Shown in pieces: positions 11,763-21,580 of a stretch of DNA of 64,000 nt. This stretch comes from Liriodendron chinense (Eukaryota; Streptophyta; Magnoliopsida; Magnoliales; Magnoliaceae), in NCBI GenBank assembly GCA_003013855.2, contig ML058407.1:2046001-2110000 (forward strand). Direction: 5' to 3'. Numbering within the stretch: the first letter of the stretch is position 1; each line of letters begins with the position of its first letter. The notes beneath the pieces were generated by a model, which did not search any database, was not told the origin of the DNA, and worked only from the letters and a program-made list of their open reading frames with translations. The translations under genes and the position numbers were made by a program.

Positions 11763-12960
11763 TTGGGGTGCGCGGGACATAATTTATGGGTGAGTGGGAG
11801 TCCAACGCACCTTGAAAATACATGTCTGAATTATGTTGATTTTACGGATGCGTGGGGTAATTTTCGGGTGCGTTGGGGTCCAATGCACCCAATCCATTTT
11901 TTGTTGAATTTTCGGGTGCGTCAAGCTATTTTCGGGTGCGTGGGAGTCCAATGCACCTTGAAAATACAAGTCTGCTTTTTGTTGAATTTTCGGATGCGTC
12001 GAGCTATTTTCAGGTGCGTGGGAGTCCAATGCACCCTGAAAATATATAGCTGAATTATGTTGAATTTTCAGGGTGCGTCAAGCTATTTTCGGGTGCGTCA
12101 AGCTATTTTCGGGTGCATGGGAGTCCAATGCACCCTGAAAATACATATCTGAATTATGTTGAATTTTTAGGTGCGTCAAGCTATTTGCGGGTGCGTGAGA
12201 GTCCAATGCACCCTGAAAATACATCTCTGAATTATGTTGAAGTTTTCGGGTGCGTGCTCACACTTATGATTTTTTATAATCCGGACCTGCGGTGGTGTTG
12301 GTCAGAGTGACCTTCCGGTGGAAGATGTCGGCGATCGGAAAAGAATTCCGGTCACCGGGAAAGTTTTCCTGCTGTCGAAAAGGGATTTCGGCGAGGGTTT
12401 CCGGCGACAAATCCCAGATACTCAGGGGATAATAGCTCTCTCTCTCTCTCTTGATCTGTACAAATGAATAGTGGGAGGGGGTATTTATACCCAAGAATAT
12501 CGGACAGCGACCAATGAGGAGCTGCCACGTATGACGCACCCTAAATATCCCTCGACGCACCCTTAAATGGACGCATGGGAGCTCTGACGCACCCCGAAAT
12601 GAGATTCTGAGATGTGCTGATTTTATGGGTGCATCGAGCTATTTTTGGGTGCGTTGAGGTACAATGCATCCAAAAATGCAACGCTGGTTCTTGGTGATTT
12701 TATGGGTGCGTTGGGCTATTTTTGGACGCGTTGGGCAATTTTAGGGTGCATTGCAATCCAATGCACCCTGAAATTGCAGTTCTTTATTTTCTGAATTTAT
12801 GGACGCGTCGAAGTTATTTTTAGGGTGCGTCAAGCCATTTTTTGGATGCGTCAGAGGTAAAAAACATCCTGAAACACTTCTTGAATTTTCATGAATTTAA
12901 GGGTGCATTGGACTGAATAAATGGGTGCGCTTGACGTACCCATGTCTTGCAAAATTGGGT
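11763..12960. repeat. GGGTGCGT word array in Element D 3' LTR
   Basis: Dense GGGTGCGT/GACGCACCC words on both sides of the TATA box (about 11860-12255 and 12535-12960). Many pair with a downstream complement, e.g. GGGTGCGTGG...CCAATGCACCC, giving imperfect dyads about 25 bp long every 75-85 bp, linked by a conserved GAATTATGTTGAATTTT spacer. The counterpart in the 5' LTR is about 28289-29490. Confidence 0.85.
12482..12489 (-). promoter_or_regulatory. TATA box, Element D 3' LTR
   Basis: TATAAATA on the minus strand, equivalent to 29042-29035 in the 5' LTR. A (GA)n run lies about 35-50 bp downstream in the sense of transcription. Confidence 0.65.
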
Positions 12961-13224
12961 TTTACGAAATGGAGGGCTTGTGGGGCCCGTTTCTTGGTGA
13001 ATCGCCATGCACTGCTTATCATAATTCATGAAGAATTTGTCTGCTTGATTCTGGGCGGTTTTGATCACGGTGATCCGTAGGGGCCCACCGGAGAAAATGG
13101 CTAAGTACTGGATCCTTTGCAAATCTGGGTATTTGGGTGCGTCGGGTAATATTTTGTGGGATTTTCTCGAAGCACGTGCCCAATTGATTTGTTTTAGAGG
13201 GTACTGACTTTTGGGACCCCAACA

Positions 13225-13237
13225 AATGCCCCTCCGG
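13225..13237 (-). other. Polypurine tract, Element D
   Basis: The minus strand reads CCGGAGGGGCATT directly before the 3' LTR start TGTTGGGG. Element E has the equivalent GGGGGGGCACT at 53881-53870. Confidence 0.7.
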
Positions 13238-13295
13238 TGCGTTGCGATGGACCTACAACCGTTCATCGCAACGCGTTGGATTCTCGGGTCCACAC

Positions 13296-13304
13296 TATAA
13301 ATAG
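13296..13304 (+). promoter_or_regulatory. Plus-strand TATA box for the antisense gene of Element D
   Basis: TATAAATAG, 72 bp inside the 3' LTR boundary and facing the antisense ORFs. Element E has TATAAATT at 53943, 74 bp from its LTR boundary, although surrounding sequence is diverged. The conserved distance is the main support; transcription is inferred. Confidence 0.6.
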
Positions 13305-13460
13305 ATAAGATAGCGTGATTTCATTTCATTCTTCATTTTTCACTGTGCATTTGCTCTGCCTTCGACGCACCCAAATATTCTCCAACGCACCCATTTAATA
13401 TCGCCAGCGCACCCAAAAAAGGTCCAGCGCACCCTTTTATTTCAAATACTTGGATTTTTT

Positions 13461-13839
13461 GGGTGCGTCAAGCGTGACGCACCCAAATAATGACTTGGTG
13501 GAATTCTTGATTTTAAGGGTGCGTTGCGCTCAACGCACCCAAGTATTTAAACTTGGTTAAATTTTAGAATTTTCAGGGTGCGTTGCGCTCAACGCACCCC
13601 TCGTCACAAGTTGGGAAACCCTTAGATTTTTAAGGGTGCGTTGGGTCCAACGCACCCAAATATCGTACTTGGAAAAATTAGCGAATTTCGAGGTGCGTTG
13701 GGCGTGACGCACCCATATACTGGACTTAGCCAATTTTGGTATTTTGGGGTGCGTTGGAGGTCGACGCACCCAGATATTCAACTTTGCATCTTTTTGCAAA
13801 TTTTGATTATTTTAGGGGTGTGTTGGGTCCGACGCACCC
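13461..13839. repeat. Seven-unit hairpin array (GGGTGCGT arms), ~57-bp period
   Basis: Inverted repeats of about 24 bp start at 13461, 13517, 13576, 13634, 13691, 13747 and 13816. Arms are GGGTGCGTTG / CAACGCACCC, with a 4-bp loop and compensated arm changes in some units (GGGTGCGTCA / TGACGCACCC-type). Between hairpins is a weakly conserved AT-rich spacer (AAATATT..ACTTGG). Single CGCACCC words precede the array from 13365. It lies between the antisense TATA box and the first antisense ATG, so it would be transcribed as leader RNA. Confidence 0.88.
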
Positions 13840-14263
13840 AGTTTCCCAGATTTGGACATTTTTTGCTTCTGAGGGCTCTTTCGTGTGTAAATTTGGCCCA
13901 ACACTGCCCGTTATATCCACATTTTGGGTGGTCAAAGCTATTCCCGTGGTGACAGGGATCGTTACTTTAAAGGATATGGGGCCCCGCACTTCCGTCATAA
14001 ATTTTCATGTGCATTCATTGTTATCCGGAAGCTGTGTCGGGTCTCATATACTTTAAATCTTGGGCTATGCCTGACAAAAAAATGACATTTTCTGGGAATT
14101 ATCATGATTAATTTAGGTAGAGTTTAGACGTACCTGCGCATGCCTCCATTGACTTTGGATCTGATGTAAATAATCTTCATATGCTTCCTCTCTTTACTAC
14201 TTTTGTCGAATTTGCCGCGGTTCTCAAATCGGGTTGTTAGTCTTGTTTTTTTTTCAGTAGACA

Positions 14264-14890
14264 ATGGTTGCGACTCGTGCCTCCTTACGCGCAGCTCGTG
14301 ACTGCTTGCAACGGCTCTTTGACTCCCTTAATCGTCTGGAAGCTTGGTCATCCCTCCATTTTCAATATGATGAGGTGTCTGAGGTTTTATCCAGACTCGG
14401 TGCAGATTCTCGTCCCATACTACAGGCTATCCGGAATGTTTCACTTATGGCCTCCACTTTTGATGAGCATAGGGAAGCCATTCTTGGTTTTATTAGTGAC
14501 TCCTCGTTTCCAGAAGAGCTGGCGCTTCTTGAGGCGGCGGAGCCTCCCTTGGCTGATTCTTTCTTGGCCTTATTGAGCCAGCTTAACTCTCTAAAGAGGG
14601 AGAAAAGGGCGAAAAGATGATTCCTGGCTTGGGCTGTCCCACTGGTGGAGGCCGAGTTTCCGGATCATCGTGCCAGCATCTGGAGAAGGATCAGAGAGGC
14701 CTTGAGGGAATATGACGATCTGGCGATCGATGTCTCCGTAGTGAGGAACTGGGCCAATGCCGAACACGTGCACTTCGACCTCGTGCAGCAGTGCATCTCC
14801 CATCTAATGGACTTGACTTCTAAGGAAGCGCGAGTCCAAGCGAAGGTGGACGAATTGAAGGCTCGGCTTCTTCCTCTGCTACAAGATTGA
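14264..14890 (+). pseudogene. Antisense ORF1 of Element D (helical protein, one stop)
   Basis: Two blocks in one frame, 118 and 89 residues, separated only by a TGA at 14618-14620. Composition is Leu/Glu/Arg-rich with heptad-like leucine spacing (LQRLFDSLNRLEAW; LLSQLNSLKREKRAKR), suggesting alpha-helical or coiled-coil structure. No recognised family. The ATG follows a strong splice-acceptor-like tract (poly-T, then CAG at 14257), so an upstream leader intron is likely. No counterpart is seen in Element E between its leader and PMD gene. Opposite strand to gag-pol; function unknown. Confidence 0.6.
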
Positions 14891-15280
14891 GATCATTTTC
14901 TGTCCGCGAGAAGGGGATCTCGCAATTTTTTTGTTGTCTTATGACAAACTCTAACTTTAACATTTAAACAATTGATATGATAGTCTGAACATTTTGGGGC
15001 CTGTCTCAGTTAATGGATGATGATTATGTTGTTTTCTCTTTCTTTTATCCGTCCTTGTTTGTATGTGATGATGATGTCGTGGTTGTGAATGCTGTCGTAC
15101 TATTTCCTTCTTTGCCAGTTCGAATGTATTTTACTATGACCTTGATTCGCTCATAGGTGCTCATGCCTCCTTTGCATACTACTTTGCATCCTCTTGAACT
15201 TTGAGAGTGTTGATTTCTTTTGTGCATTTCCTCTTGCTTTGAGCTATATCTAAGCTTTCCGTATGCTGTCGCAGATTGTG
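14891..15280 (+). other. Spacer between antisense ORF1 and the PMD gene
   Basis: 390 bp, T-rich, without a usable frame. It ends in a pyrimidine-rich stretch and CTGTCGCAG before ATG 15281, consistent with an intron end or an untranslated leader of the PMD transcript. Confidence 0.5.
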
Positions 15281-16511
15281 ATGGCTAGCGACCCCTCTGA
15301 GGCTGGTCCTTCGGGTCCTCCATTGACTCCTTCGAAGCGTAAGCGGGCGGCTTCGAGGAACGTTGTTCGCCCGTCCGATCAGAATCCCCAATGGTTTCTG
15401 CCCCCAGCAACTTTCAATTTCTATGAACGTATACTAACGTTGCCCAAGGACATGCAAAAGAAGATTCTCTGTGACCGGGTTGTACCACCTCCCCCAGATA
15501 GGGGTACACAGGAACAATGGGACTCCTGGTTTGCTCCTTTGCGGGGCTTCCGAAGTGACGGGACAACAAGTTCCGAAGAGGGCGAGCCGAGTCCGTTGGC
15601 CCCCGCCCAATCTGTTAGTCGTGGTTGCCCGAAGAGGGCTGGCAAGGGTGCGAAACAAGTATACCTGGAGAAGTAGACCAGGTCCAAGTCTGACAAAATG
15701 AAGATCGTTTGATCAACCGTAAAGTTAGTCACTTCTCCTCTTACCATCCGGAACCCTTATACACGAGGGTATATTAGATCCACTAGAAGTTTCCAGCGGC
15801 ATCGCTCTCTTCCCAGTATCGAGCCTGCAGATGTGTGCCGCGCAAACTCATTTTTTAGCGTGGAGACGTGGACATCTATTCCTAGGCCTTTTCTCAACTG
15901 TTCTCTGTCTGAGAATGGCAGGCGTCAAGCTGTCTTGGACCCAAAGCTTATGATATTCCTGGAGCCAAACAAGGACCCCCACAGTCCTTTCCCAACAGAT
16001 TACTTTGAAACTCTCCGGCAAAGATTTCATCACCTGGGCGATACAGAGATCTGGTTATCGGGTGCCTTCCGGACTCGCGGTCACTTGATTACTCATCCCG
16101 AGTATGAGGCATGGGCGAACCGGATTTTGGAACGCCATAAGGAGACCTTGAAAGCGGTGGGCCTCTTTAAGGCTATTGCGGCCACCTCGAGTTACTTCTG
16201 TCGCGAACCGTGGGTTTACAAGGGGTTCTTGAACCACTGGTGCTCTATCACCAACACATTCCATTTGCCATATGGAGAAATGAGCATCTCGCTATGGGAC
16301 TTGAACCGCATCGCTGGTCTCCCGATCCGCGGGAGGATATATGATGAGTGGGTTCCGAGTGATGAGGAGCTGTCTCGGAAGAAAAAGGGGGTGAGCGAAG
16401 GTTTCTTCTCCTGGCTTGTTATGAGTTATTTGCGGAGCTTCCGCAATTCTGGGCTTTCAAGGATAAACTTCCCTTCGAGGACTGGCTAGTTTATTTCAGC
16501 CATGGCTTAGA
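15281..16511 (+). pseudogene. Antisense PMD gene of Element D, exon 1
   Basis: Starts MASDPSEAGPSGPPLTPSKRK, a basic disordered N-terminus, then FNFYERILTLPKDMQKKIL. From about 15810 the plant mobile domain appears (SLPSIEPADV, SGAFRTRGHLITHPEYEAW, FHLPYGEMSISLWDL, IAGLPIRGRIYDEWVPSDEE). PMD proteins occur in plant DNA transposons, some Ty3/gypsy elements and host silencing factors MAIN/MAIL1; biochemical role unknown. Frameshifts lie near 15640-15740 and 16405-16430. The exon end reads DWLVYFSHGL and stops at GA before GTAAGC. Element E shows the homologous exon at 55022-56287. Confidence 0.78.
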
Positions 16512-16595
16512 GTAAGCACATAACTGCAAGCTGTACGTTATTTATTTTGTTTCGTCTTTCTCTCTTCCATTAATACTTTATCTTCTTCATTTCAG
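16512..16595 (+). other. Spliceosomal intron 1 of the antisense PMD gene (Element D)
   Basis: 84 nt, GTAAGC...TTTCAG, phase 2. It joins YFSHGL(D) to LDYAAYDEDRE. Element E has an intron at the same codon position and phase (56288-56388) with unrelated intron sequence, which strongly supports real splicing from the plus strand. Confidence 0.82.
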
Positions 16596-18810
16596 TCTGG
16601 ACTATGCGGCTTATGACGAAGACCGCGAGGACAAGGCCTTTTTAGAGGATCGAATGAAGGAAAACTTCCCCCGCCCAAACAAGTTAACCCCGACCTGCGA
16701 GCTGGCCGGCTTCTTGGCGTACTGGCTGAGTTGTGTGGTCTTGCCGAGCTCGAAGCAGGCCGACAGTGTGAGGGTGTCCTGTTTCGCTGTCGCAGGGGCC
16801 TTGGCGAATGGCCACCATTATGCAATAGCTCCTGCCGTATTATGCTCTCTTTATCGGGCTTTCGGTTATGTTATCAACAATAAGGACCGGGCTGCCTTCG
16901 GCATGAACTCGGCTTACTATGGATGGCATTTCTTATCCAGATGGCTCGGAGTGTATTTCCCTTGGGTGTATGGTATCGAGTCTGGAGATTATATTCAGTG
17001 AGGGGTGGTCCCGTTGTACTTTTTTCAAAAACGGAAGATGGTAGGGCAAAATTTGAACACCGTCAGGGAGAGGATTGCTAGATACGACGATGTCCACTTT
17101 TTTCACTTCTCGGGCACCCGGAGCAAAGATTCCATATTGTGCATGGATGATGAGAGCATAGACCATAACGAACGCTCATTGCTGATAGCCATCCGCCCGT
17201 CCTCGCATCCTCTTCGTGAGGGACTGGAGTTCTGGAGAGAGCCGTACTACCCCAACCGTTTTGCTCGTCAATTTGGATATGATCAAGGAGTACCTGCCAC
17301 ATTGGAACCGGTGACTCGTGAGAAGCGAAGCCTATGGCATCGGGCCTATCCATTGGAAATGGATGTGGCGGCAGCTTCTACTGACTGGGACTGGTTGCTC
17401 TTTTGCTATCCCTGGGACAGGGAGTGTCACTGGCGCATCTTTCGGGTGGATGAGATGGTGGGCTCATCAGTATACATTGATCCGGAATGGTCATCATGTT
17501 ACTGATCCCGTCTTTGTTACGCCTCCGATTGTTAGCCCAGCTCCTGCCGACGGACTGAGGTACGTGGCGGAGCATCTTCATCAGCCTGCTGTACCGGGTA
17601 CTCTAAGACTAATGACTTCGATGAATGTGGTGATTGATCACGAGAAGCCCGAGCACACCCTGGAAGGTTGGGTTGCTTATGGGGAAAGGAGTATTGTGCA
17701 GGCGGCCCCCGAGTTCCCGTCTCTCGGGCCTATCGATGAGGTGCATCAAGGAGGTGATATTCCCAGGGGTAATGATGACCAAAATGATGGGGACGGTGAT
17801 AATAATAATGGCAGTGGGGGCGGTGATGATGGTGGTGCTGGTGGTGGAGACGGCGGCGATGATGGTGGTGACGACGAGGGTGACGATGATGGCGATGATG
17901 GTGGTGATGATGAGATGCCACTTGAGCGAACGGGTCCTCGGGTGAAGACTGCTCATCGCACTTCGGTAGTTGATGGAGGGAAGAACATTGCCGAGATGCG
18001 TAAGAGGTATGATGAAGAGAGATTACAGAAACAACACTCTGAGGCTATTGGTGGTGCTTCGATTGGTGACGCGGGTACAGTCAGGGAAGAGGGTGAGCTG
18101 AGCCTTCAGGAGAATTTAAGCGGCGATCGTCATACTGGAGGAGGCGATGACGATGAACCGATATATGACAAGCTTGTCCCTAAGGCAGATGTTGGAGCGA
18201 TTTTCATGGACTTGGATGACGAGGCGCCCGATGACACTATTCTTATCTCTGATATCCCCATGGTTGAACTTACAGAGGACCAGGGTCTTGTTCATGAAAC
18301 GACGGCCACTGCCGCTGTGGAGGTTACACCTCCCCTGACCCTTTTCCGTGTTGAAGATATTGGGGTCGGGGATGTTGATTTAGCTTCTCAGGGCATTTCA
18401 GTTTCTGTCGTTGCATCGAGTGTACCTGAACTTACCTCGGAGGCAGCTCCGATCGTCGAACCTTCGTCAGCTGAGCTTATTGTGGAAGCTGTTCCCATCG
18501 CTGGACCGTCATTAGCTGAGCCTATCGGGGAGGCTCCCCGTGGGGTTGAAGTTTTTGGTATAGGAACAAGTGCATCGGCACGTGCTGCTGAGGACTCCTC
18601 CTACTGTCGTACCGTCGTCGGTCGAACCTATTGCGGAATCCCTTCCTGTTACCATGCCAACATCTGACACCAACATTCCTGAGGTCGTAGTGCTATCTTC
18701 TCCGGAATTACCTGAGCCGTCGACCAAAGGGACTGCTGAACCTGCCCCAGTATTGCCTACGCCTACTGCCTCAACTAACGTGCCTGCTGTTGACATTCCT
18801 AAAGCCACCG
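16596..18810 (+). pseudogene. Antisense PMD gene of Element D, exon 2 (PMD C-half and acidic region)
   Basis: PMD second half: LTPTCELAGFLAYWLS, LPSSKQADSVRVSCFAVAGA, SRWLGVYFPWVYGIE, then FWREPYYPNRFARQFGYDQG and GWMRWWAHQYTLIRN. A TGA at 16999-17001 and a frameshift near 17320 break it. From about 17755 to 17925 it encodes a Gly/Asp run built on GGTGATGAT codons, then an acidic Pro/Ser/Val/Glu tail with repeated PSSAEL/PSLAEP units. A further shift near 18580 moves the frame to one ending at IPKAT. It is homologous throughout to 56389-58665 in Element E. The acidic run makes a His-rich shadow frame on the other strand, which is not a gene. Confidence 0.75.
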
Positions 18811-18893
18811 GTATATTACTTGTCTTTAATGTTTCAATTATCTTCTTCCTTACCGATGCCTCTTTGAACTGACTTTACCATTTCTTTTACCAG
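18811..18893 (+). other. Intron 2 of the antisense PMD gene (Element D)
   Basis: 83 nt, GTATAT...TTACCAG, phase 1, pyrimidine-rich before the acceptor. It joins ...PKAT to AAVPVHALAP. Element E has a phase-1 intron at 58666-58763 followed by AAVDSGV. Confidence 0.75.
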
Positions 18894-19597
18894 CGGCCGT
18901 CCCTGTTCATGCTTTAGCCCCTGTCGCCTTGCCCGAGGCATTCATATCTTCTCTCCGAGGATTGTCAAAGTTGAAGGCGGACCTTTTGAAGAGTCTTCTA
19001 ACGAACATCGCCGCCTCTTTGAAGAATATGGATGAATGGTCCATTTTGGATGAAGGGCTGCAGGCGCTTGAATGCAATGCTGCATGGCTTGGGATTGACG
19101 TCTCTTTGATGATCAACCATGTAGTCTTGTTCAGGGAAGGCATGGCACAACTCAGCGAGGCGAGACACTTTAGAGTCGATCCTTCTGTTGAGGAGAGGCG
19201 CTGTCATTTGCAATCCCTCCTGCCAAAACTTGAGCTGTGCGAGGCAGATGTAACCACGATGAGGCGCGATTGGCAAGATGCCGCCGTTGGGCATCAGGGA
19301 GCCACAGATCGGCTGGCAGAGATAGATGATGAGATAGCACGGCTGCAAGCTGAACGCTCCGTTGTTTATCTCAATCTCTCAAAATTTGGTAATCAAAAGG
19401 CTCATCTGCAATTATCTATCGAAAAGCGTGAGGCCGAACGTAACGCTATACGAAATCAGGTTGAAGAACTGAGAGAGTTCCTTCAAAGCGTCCCCGATCC
19501 TGCACAGGTCTTAGCCACGGCGGAGGCAACACAGAGGGCAACCCAGGAGTCTGCAATTCATTTGCTAGAACAATGTTTAAGAAATTTGAACAGTTAG
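18894..19597 (+). pseudogene. Antisense PMD gene of Element D, exon 3 (coiled-coil tail)
   Basis: About 234 codons open to the stop at 19595. Starts AAVPVHALAPVALPEAF, then a long helical region with heptads (ATDRLAEIDDEIARLQAERS, EKREAERNAIRNQVEELREF). Probably a dimerisation tail. The element's own LTR word occurs in the leader of this gene, but nothing in the exon shows DNA binding directly. The corresponding exon of Element E is cut after about 31 bases by Element F. Intact in this copy, but upstream exons are broken, hence pseudogene. Confidence 0.72.
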
Positions 19598-20116
19598 GCT
19601 CTGTAATTGTTTTATTCTGTAATTTTAGCGGAGATACGTTGTGACAGTAATGTTGTAATGATATGTATACTATTCACGCGATCGTGCTATGTGTTTTATC
19701 TACTTGATATTTATTTCATTTGCTTTTGGATTCGAATATAAGATAGATTATTTTGGAAGGAATGTCCCCCTGTCAGGACTCAAACCTATATTGATGCGGA
19801 ATGGGTGTGCCCGAGCCTTGACTTTAAGGTCCGTCTTTTCATTCCGATTCTTGATAACTTTGGATGGGGCGGGGTAACGATGCCTGATACGTCTCAGGTT
19901 TCAATAACTTTCCTGATGCCTGTGTAAACACACGGAATAAAGGATTAGTATCTGTAATTGTAAGCATTGATCATCGTATGGTGTCATTTCTCTTGATGTT
20001 TGTCTATTACACTTTCCCTCTAACAGGAAATCATAACAGTATTCTATATCAAGTATAATATCTTTTCAAGAATCGGCCATTCACCAACGAGCTGATGCCT
20101 TGCCCCTTGCAATCGA
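19598..20116. other. Convergent spacer between antisense gene and integrase
   Basis: 519 bp between the plus-strand stop (19597) and the minus-strand integrase stop (20117). AT-rich, no sustained frame. Both transcription units would terminate in or near here; no specific poly(A) signal is assigned. Confidence 0.6.
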
Positions 20117-21580
20117 TCACTCGATATGCTCCATTGGAGTATACTTCATCGACGATGCACACTGGATCCACTTCGGGTCGAATTTACTTTTCGGGCCTCG
20201 AGCTAGCACCGGGCGTTTCATCATTAGTATCAGGTCACCTCTTTTTAATGACATACCGCGGACTTGTTTGTCGTATGAGGCTGAGATCTGTTTCTGATAC
20301 ATTTCGAGCCATTGTTGGGCGACCAGTCTCTTTTCATCCAGATCATCTAGCTCGATCATTCTGATCTCGGCATTGCGTTCGGTTGTCAGGGAATAACGAA
20401 GTGTGACCCGTAACGACTCAACCTGTATCTCCATCGGGACCACCACCTCCATACCGTACACCAACGAGTAGGGTGTAGCTCGCGTGGCTGTGCGGTGTGT
20501 GGTTCGATATGCCCACAATGCTTCGGGCAGCTGTCTGTCCCAGTCCTTCTTATTTTCTGCCACTGCCTTTTTCAGAATCTTCACGATAGTCTTATTGAAT
20601 GCCTCAGCCAACCCATTCGCAGGGGGGTAATAAGGTGATGAATAACAATGCTTGATCTTAAACTTTGCGCATAGCTTATCAATAGTAGTGTTCTTGAAGG
20701 GTGTTCCGTTGTCTGTGATGATTTTCTCTGGAATACCATGTCGGTATAATATGGCGTGGCGGATGAAACTTTCAACATGTTTTGCCTTCACGCTCCTAAG
20801 CGCGACTGCCTCGGCCCACTTGGAAAAGTAATCCGTCGCGGCTAAGATGTATTGGTGTCCCTGGGAAGAGGGCGGGCTGATCGGCCCGATCACGTCCATG
20901 TCCCAGGCTGCGAAAGGCCAGGACATCACTGACTGATGCAATTCTTCTGGTGGCGAGTGTATGATATCTGCATGGATTTGGCACTGATGACATTTCTTGA
21001 CAAATTCTATTGCATCTTTCGCCATTGTGGGCCAATAATATCCCATGTGTCGGACACGGTGATGTAGGTTCCTGCCTCCTTGGTGGGCACCGCATTCTCC
21101 TCCGTGGGCTTCCTTCAATGTGGCGTATGCTTCCTTCTGGTCCAAGCAGCGTAGCAACACTCCCTCATACGAGCGCTTGTAAAGGACGTCATTCTGTAGT
21201 ATAAACGACCCAGCGCGTCTCCTAACCTGTGTGCGCATCTTGAGCTCTTCTGGTAAGAACCCATACTTCGAGTAATCGATGAATGGTCTTTTCCAGTCAT
21301 TATCTTCTATGATTTCGAAGCAACAGATGGGGTTTACGCTTGCTTCGCCACCACGCAGTACGGCTGTCGGTAGGATCCTCCTTTCTTCGATCGTTACCTG
21401 AAGTGGGCTGCCTCCGGGGTTAGCCATAGCAGCGGCCAGGCTAGCCAATGCATCGGCCTGTACATTTTCCTGTCTCGATATATGTGAAATGCTGCTGTCA
21501 CGAAACTGGTCGAACAGTGATTGCGCTTGGCGGCAGAAAGGCGACAACTCAGGTTTGCGGACCTCATATTCTGTCGTCAA
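20117..21580 (-). pseudogene. pol: Tat-type second RNase H end and integrase (Element D)
   Basis: Continues the RT frame after a TAG at 21583-21581 that replaces a codon in the family motif DSRLVIG-x-L. It begins with the tail of the second RNase H (ISRQENVQADALASLAAA), then integrase: HHCC region (HHRVRHMGYYWPTM, CHQCQ), catalytic D in AAWDMDVIGP, D in IITDNGTPF, E in PPANGLAEAFNKTI, and C-terminal region (SLKRGDLILMMKRP). The core is complete with all three catalytic residues. Frame open for 487 codons; if stop 21583 were read as sense, pol would be continuous. Confidence 0.93.

Larger units (their letters stand above)
10847..13224 (-). repeat. Element D 3' LTR
   Basis: 2378 bp with ends TGTTAGAACTAG and GGGACCCCAACA in plus-strand reading, paired with 27373-29776 (2404 bp). 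Most of its right half consists of GGGTGCGT words. It contains a (CT)n run near 12432-12450 next to the TATA box. Confidence 0.93.

Noticed and set aside
11763..12053. Short ORFs on both strands in the Element D LTR
   Set aside because: Arise from the GGGTGCGT repeats; the same repeating peptide appears in several frames.
17730..17921. His-rich minus-strand ORF
   Set aside because: Shadow of the Gly/Asp codon run of the antisense PMD gene.
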